Assembly (NCBI GenBank): GCA_003165855.1
Contig: PMXH01000539.1
Location: 880-6,593, forward strand
DNA: 5,714 nt
Origin: Acidobacteriaceae bacterium
Lineage (GTDB): Bacteria > Acidobacteriota > Terriglobia > Terriglobales > Acidobacteriaceae
Reading direction: 5' to 3'
The notes below the pieces were generated by a model that ran no database searches, was not told where the DNA came from, and saw nothing but the letters and a program-made list of their open reading frames with translations. Of the stretch, positions 4,945 through 5,714 are shown one piece after another (position 1 is the first letter of the stretch; each line of letters begins with the position of its first letter). The translations under genes and the position numbers were made by a program.

Positions 4945-5714
4945 CTATTCTTTTCTTCCTGAGCTCTTTCCCGGCAGCCCCGCCGGATTTTCATGAGTCC
5001 GTTCACGGAAAGTCCCCCGCATGCCTGCCGCCAGCTTGACGCTCGACTCACCGAACTTGTCGCGTAAGCGATCGGCGGCGGCGAGTGCGTCTTTCCAACG
5101 CTGTTGCCGGCCGCCTTCGAGCAGATTGATCTGCTCGGCCTGCCCCTCAAAGGATGACGCCTGCACTCCCAACAGCCTCACTTGTCTGCCCGGCTTCCAA
5201 TTCTTGCGGAACAGCGCCCGCATCTGCGCAAAGATTTCGCCGTCGAGCTGCGTCGCCGCCGGCAATGTATGAGCGCGGGTGATGGTGGTGAAGTCTTGGT
5301 AGCGCAGCTTGAGTTGAATCGTCCGGGCATGGAAGTTCGCTTCCCGCAACCGCCGTCCCACCATCTCCGAGAGCCGCATCAACGTTGCTTCAAGCTGGTT
5401 CGCATCGGCCGTGTCTTCGTTGTAGGTATGCTCGTGGCTGATCGATTTGGCCGAGACATCGGCGCCAACTTCTGTATCGAACCATCCCCCGGCATCTTCC
5501 CCACGCGCTTTGCCTGCCAGGGCCAGTCCCCATTTGCCGAAGCGTCCTTCGAGTTCAGTTTCTCCCAGCCGCGCCAGGTCTCCTACTTTCTTGATACCCA
5601 ACTCGTGAAGATGGCTTTCCATCACCTTGCCGACGCCCGGAATCTCCCGCACATCCAGCGGCGCAAGGAACTTCGGCTCCTGCCCGGGAACGATCCACAG
5701 CACGCCGTTGGGCT
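4945..5714 (-). CDS. dinB: DNA polymerase IV (Y-family), C-terminal part, cut by window edge
   Basis: About 255 residues remain of a translesion polymerase of usually 350-420. The frame stays open to the window edge: the codons before the apparent GTG start at 5703 read P-N-G, giving the family-like PNGVLWIVPGQE, so 5703 is not the true start. The catalytic palm with its metal-binding acidic residues is missing only because it lies outside the window. Visible are the thumb helix-hairpin-helix (REIPGVGKVMESHLHELG, then IKKVGDLARL) and the little-finger domain starting at AKSISHEHTYNEDTAD, which matches the conserved 'KSIG.E.TF..D' motif, continuing through VRLLGVQASSF. The tail GMRGTFRERTHENPAGLPG is seen in many DinB homologues. 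The enzyme copies past DNA damage with low fidelity. It is co-directional with satD, 122 bases upstream, and no terminator with a T tract was seen between them, so read-through is possible. Confidence 0.92.
   Translation of the reverse strand, partial: PNGVLWIVPGQEPKFLAPLDVREIPGVGKVMESHLHELGIKKVGDLARLGETELEGRFGKWGLALAGKARGEDAGGWFDTEVGADVSAKSISHEHTYNEDTADANQLEATLMRLSEMVGRRLREANFHARTIQLKLRYQDFTTITRAHTLPAATQLDGEIFAQMRALFRKNWKPGRQVRLLGVQASSFEGQAEQINLLEGGRQQRWKDALAAADRLRDKFGESSVKLAAGMRGTFRERTHENPAGLPGKSSGRKE

Noticed and set aside
5701..5703. GTG at 5703 as the true start of dinB
   Set aside because: The frame is open to the window edge and the upstream codons (P-N-G) continue the family sequence; the palm domain would be missing from a protein starting here.

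Overview
The window looks like chromosomal DNA from a GC-rich soil-type bacterium. Acidobacteriota is my best guess. It rests on the TonB protein, whose glycine-rich middle has the 'TGGFGDPNG' style I associate with that phylum, and on the secreted M48 protease with a long extra N-terminal domain. This is recognition from memory, not a search.

Layout: two genes on the + strand face three on the - strand. On + are a TonB-type energy transducer (115-1152) and, 148 bases later, an exported M48 zinc metalloprotease (start corrected to the ATG at 1301, ending 3124). The M48 gene ends at a strong stem-loop terminator (3151-3206), which has T-rich flanks on both strands and may serve both converging transcription units. 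On -, in transcription order, are the C-terminal two thirds of DNA polymerase IV (dinB, cut by the right edge), a SatD-family protein (4148-4822, TTG start), and a polytopic membrane protein (3271-4161) that overlaps satD by 14 bases.

The most interesting part is the satD/membrane pair and its control region. SatD has an N-terminal domain whose motifs (IADMVGS, LGDEFQ, RVGIGLG, DGPA) resemble the core of class III nucleotide cyclases, followed by a helix-turn-helix. Its partner ends in the membrane domain I know from DUF3307 proteins, which often neighbour SatD. Upstream of satD are three 18-base palindromes of the form TCACCC-N6-GGGTGA, set exactly 29 bases apart, with a candidate promoter laid across the one nearest the gene. 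Together this looks like a self-regulated two-gene module (sensor or cyclase-like regulator plus membrane effector or transporter) of unknown function. In the lines I counted, satD is clearly lower in GC (about 46%) than dinB (about 63%), which fits separate acquisition.

The envelope genes on the left (TonB, M48 protease) may share an outer-membrane theme but are not shown to be one operon. No tRNA, rRNA, CRISPR array or insertion sequence was seen. No stretch longer than 300 bases lacks a gene.
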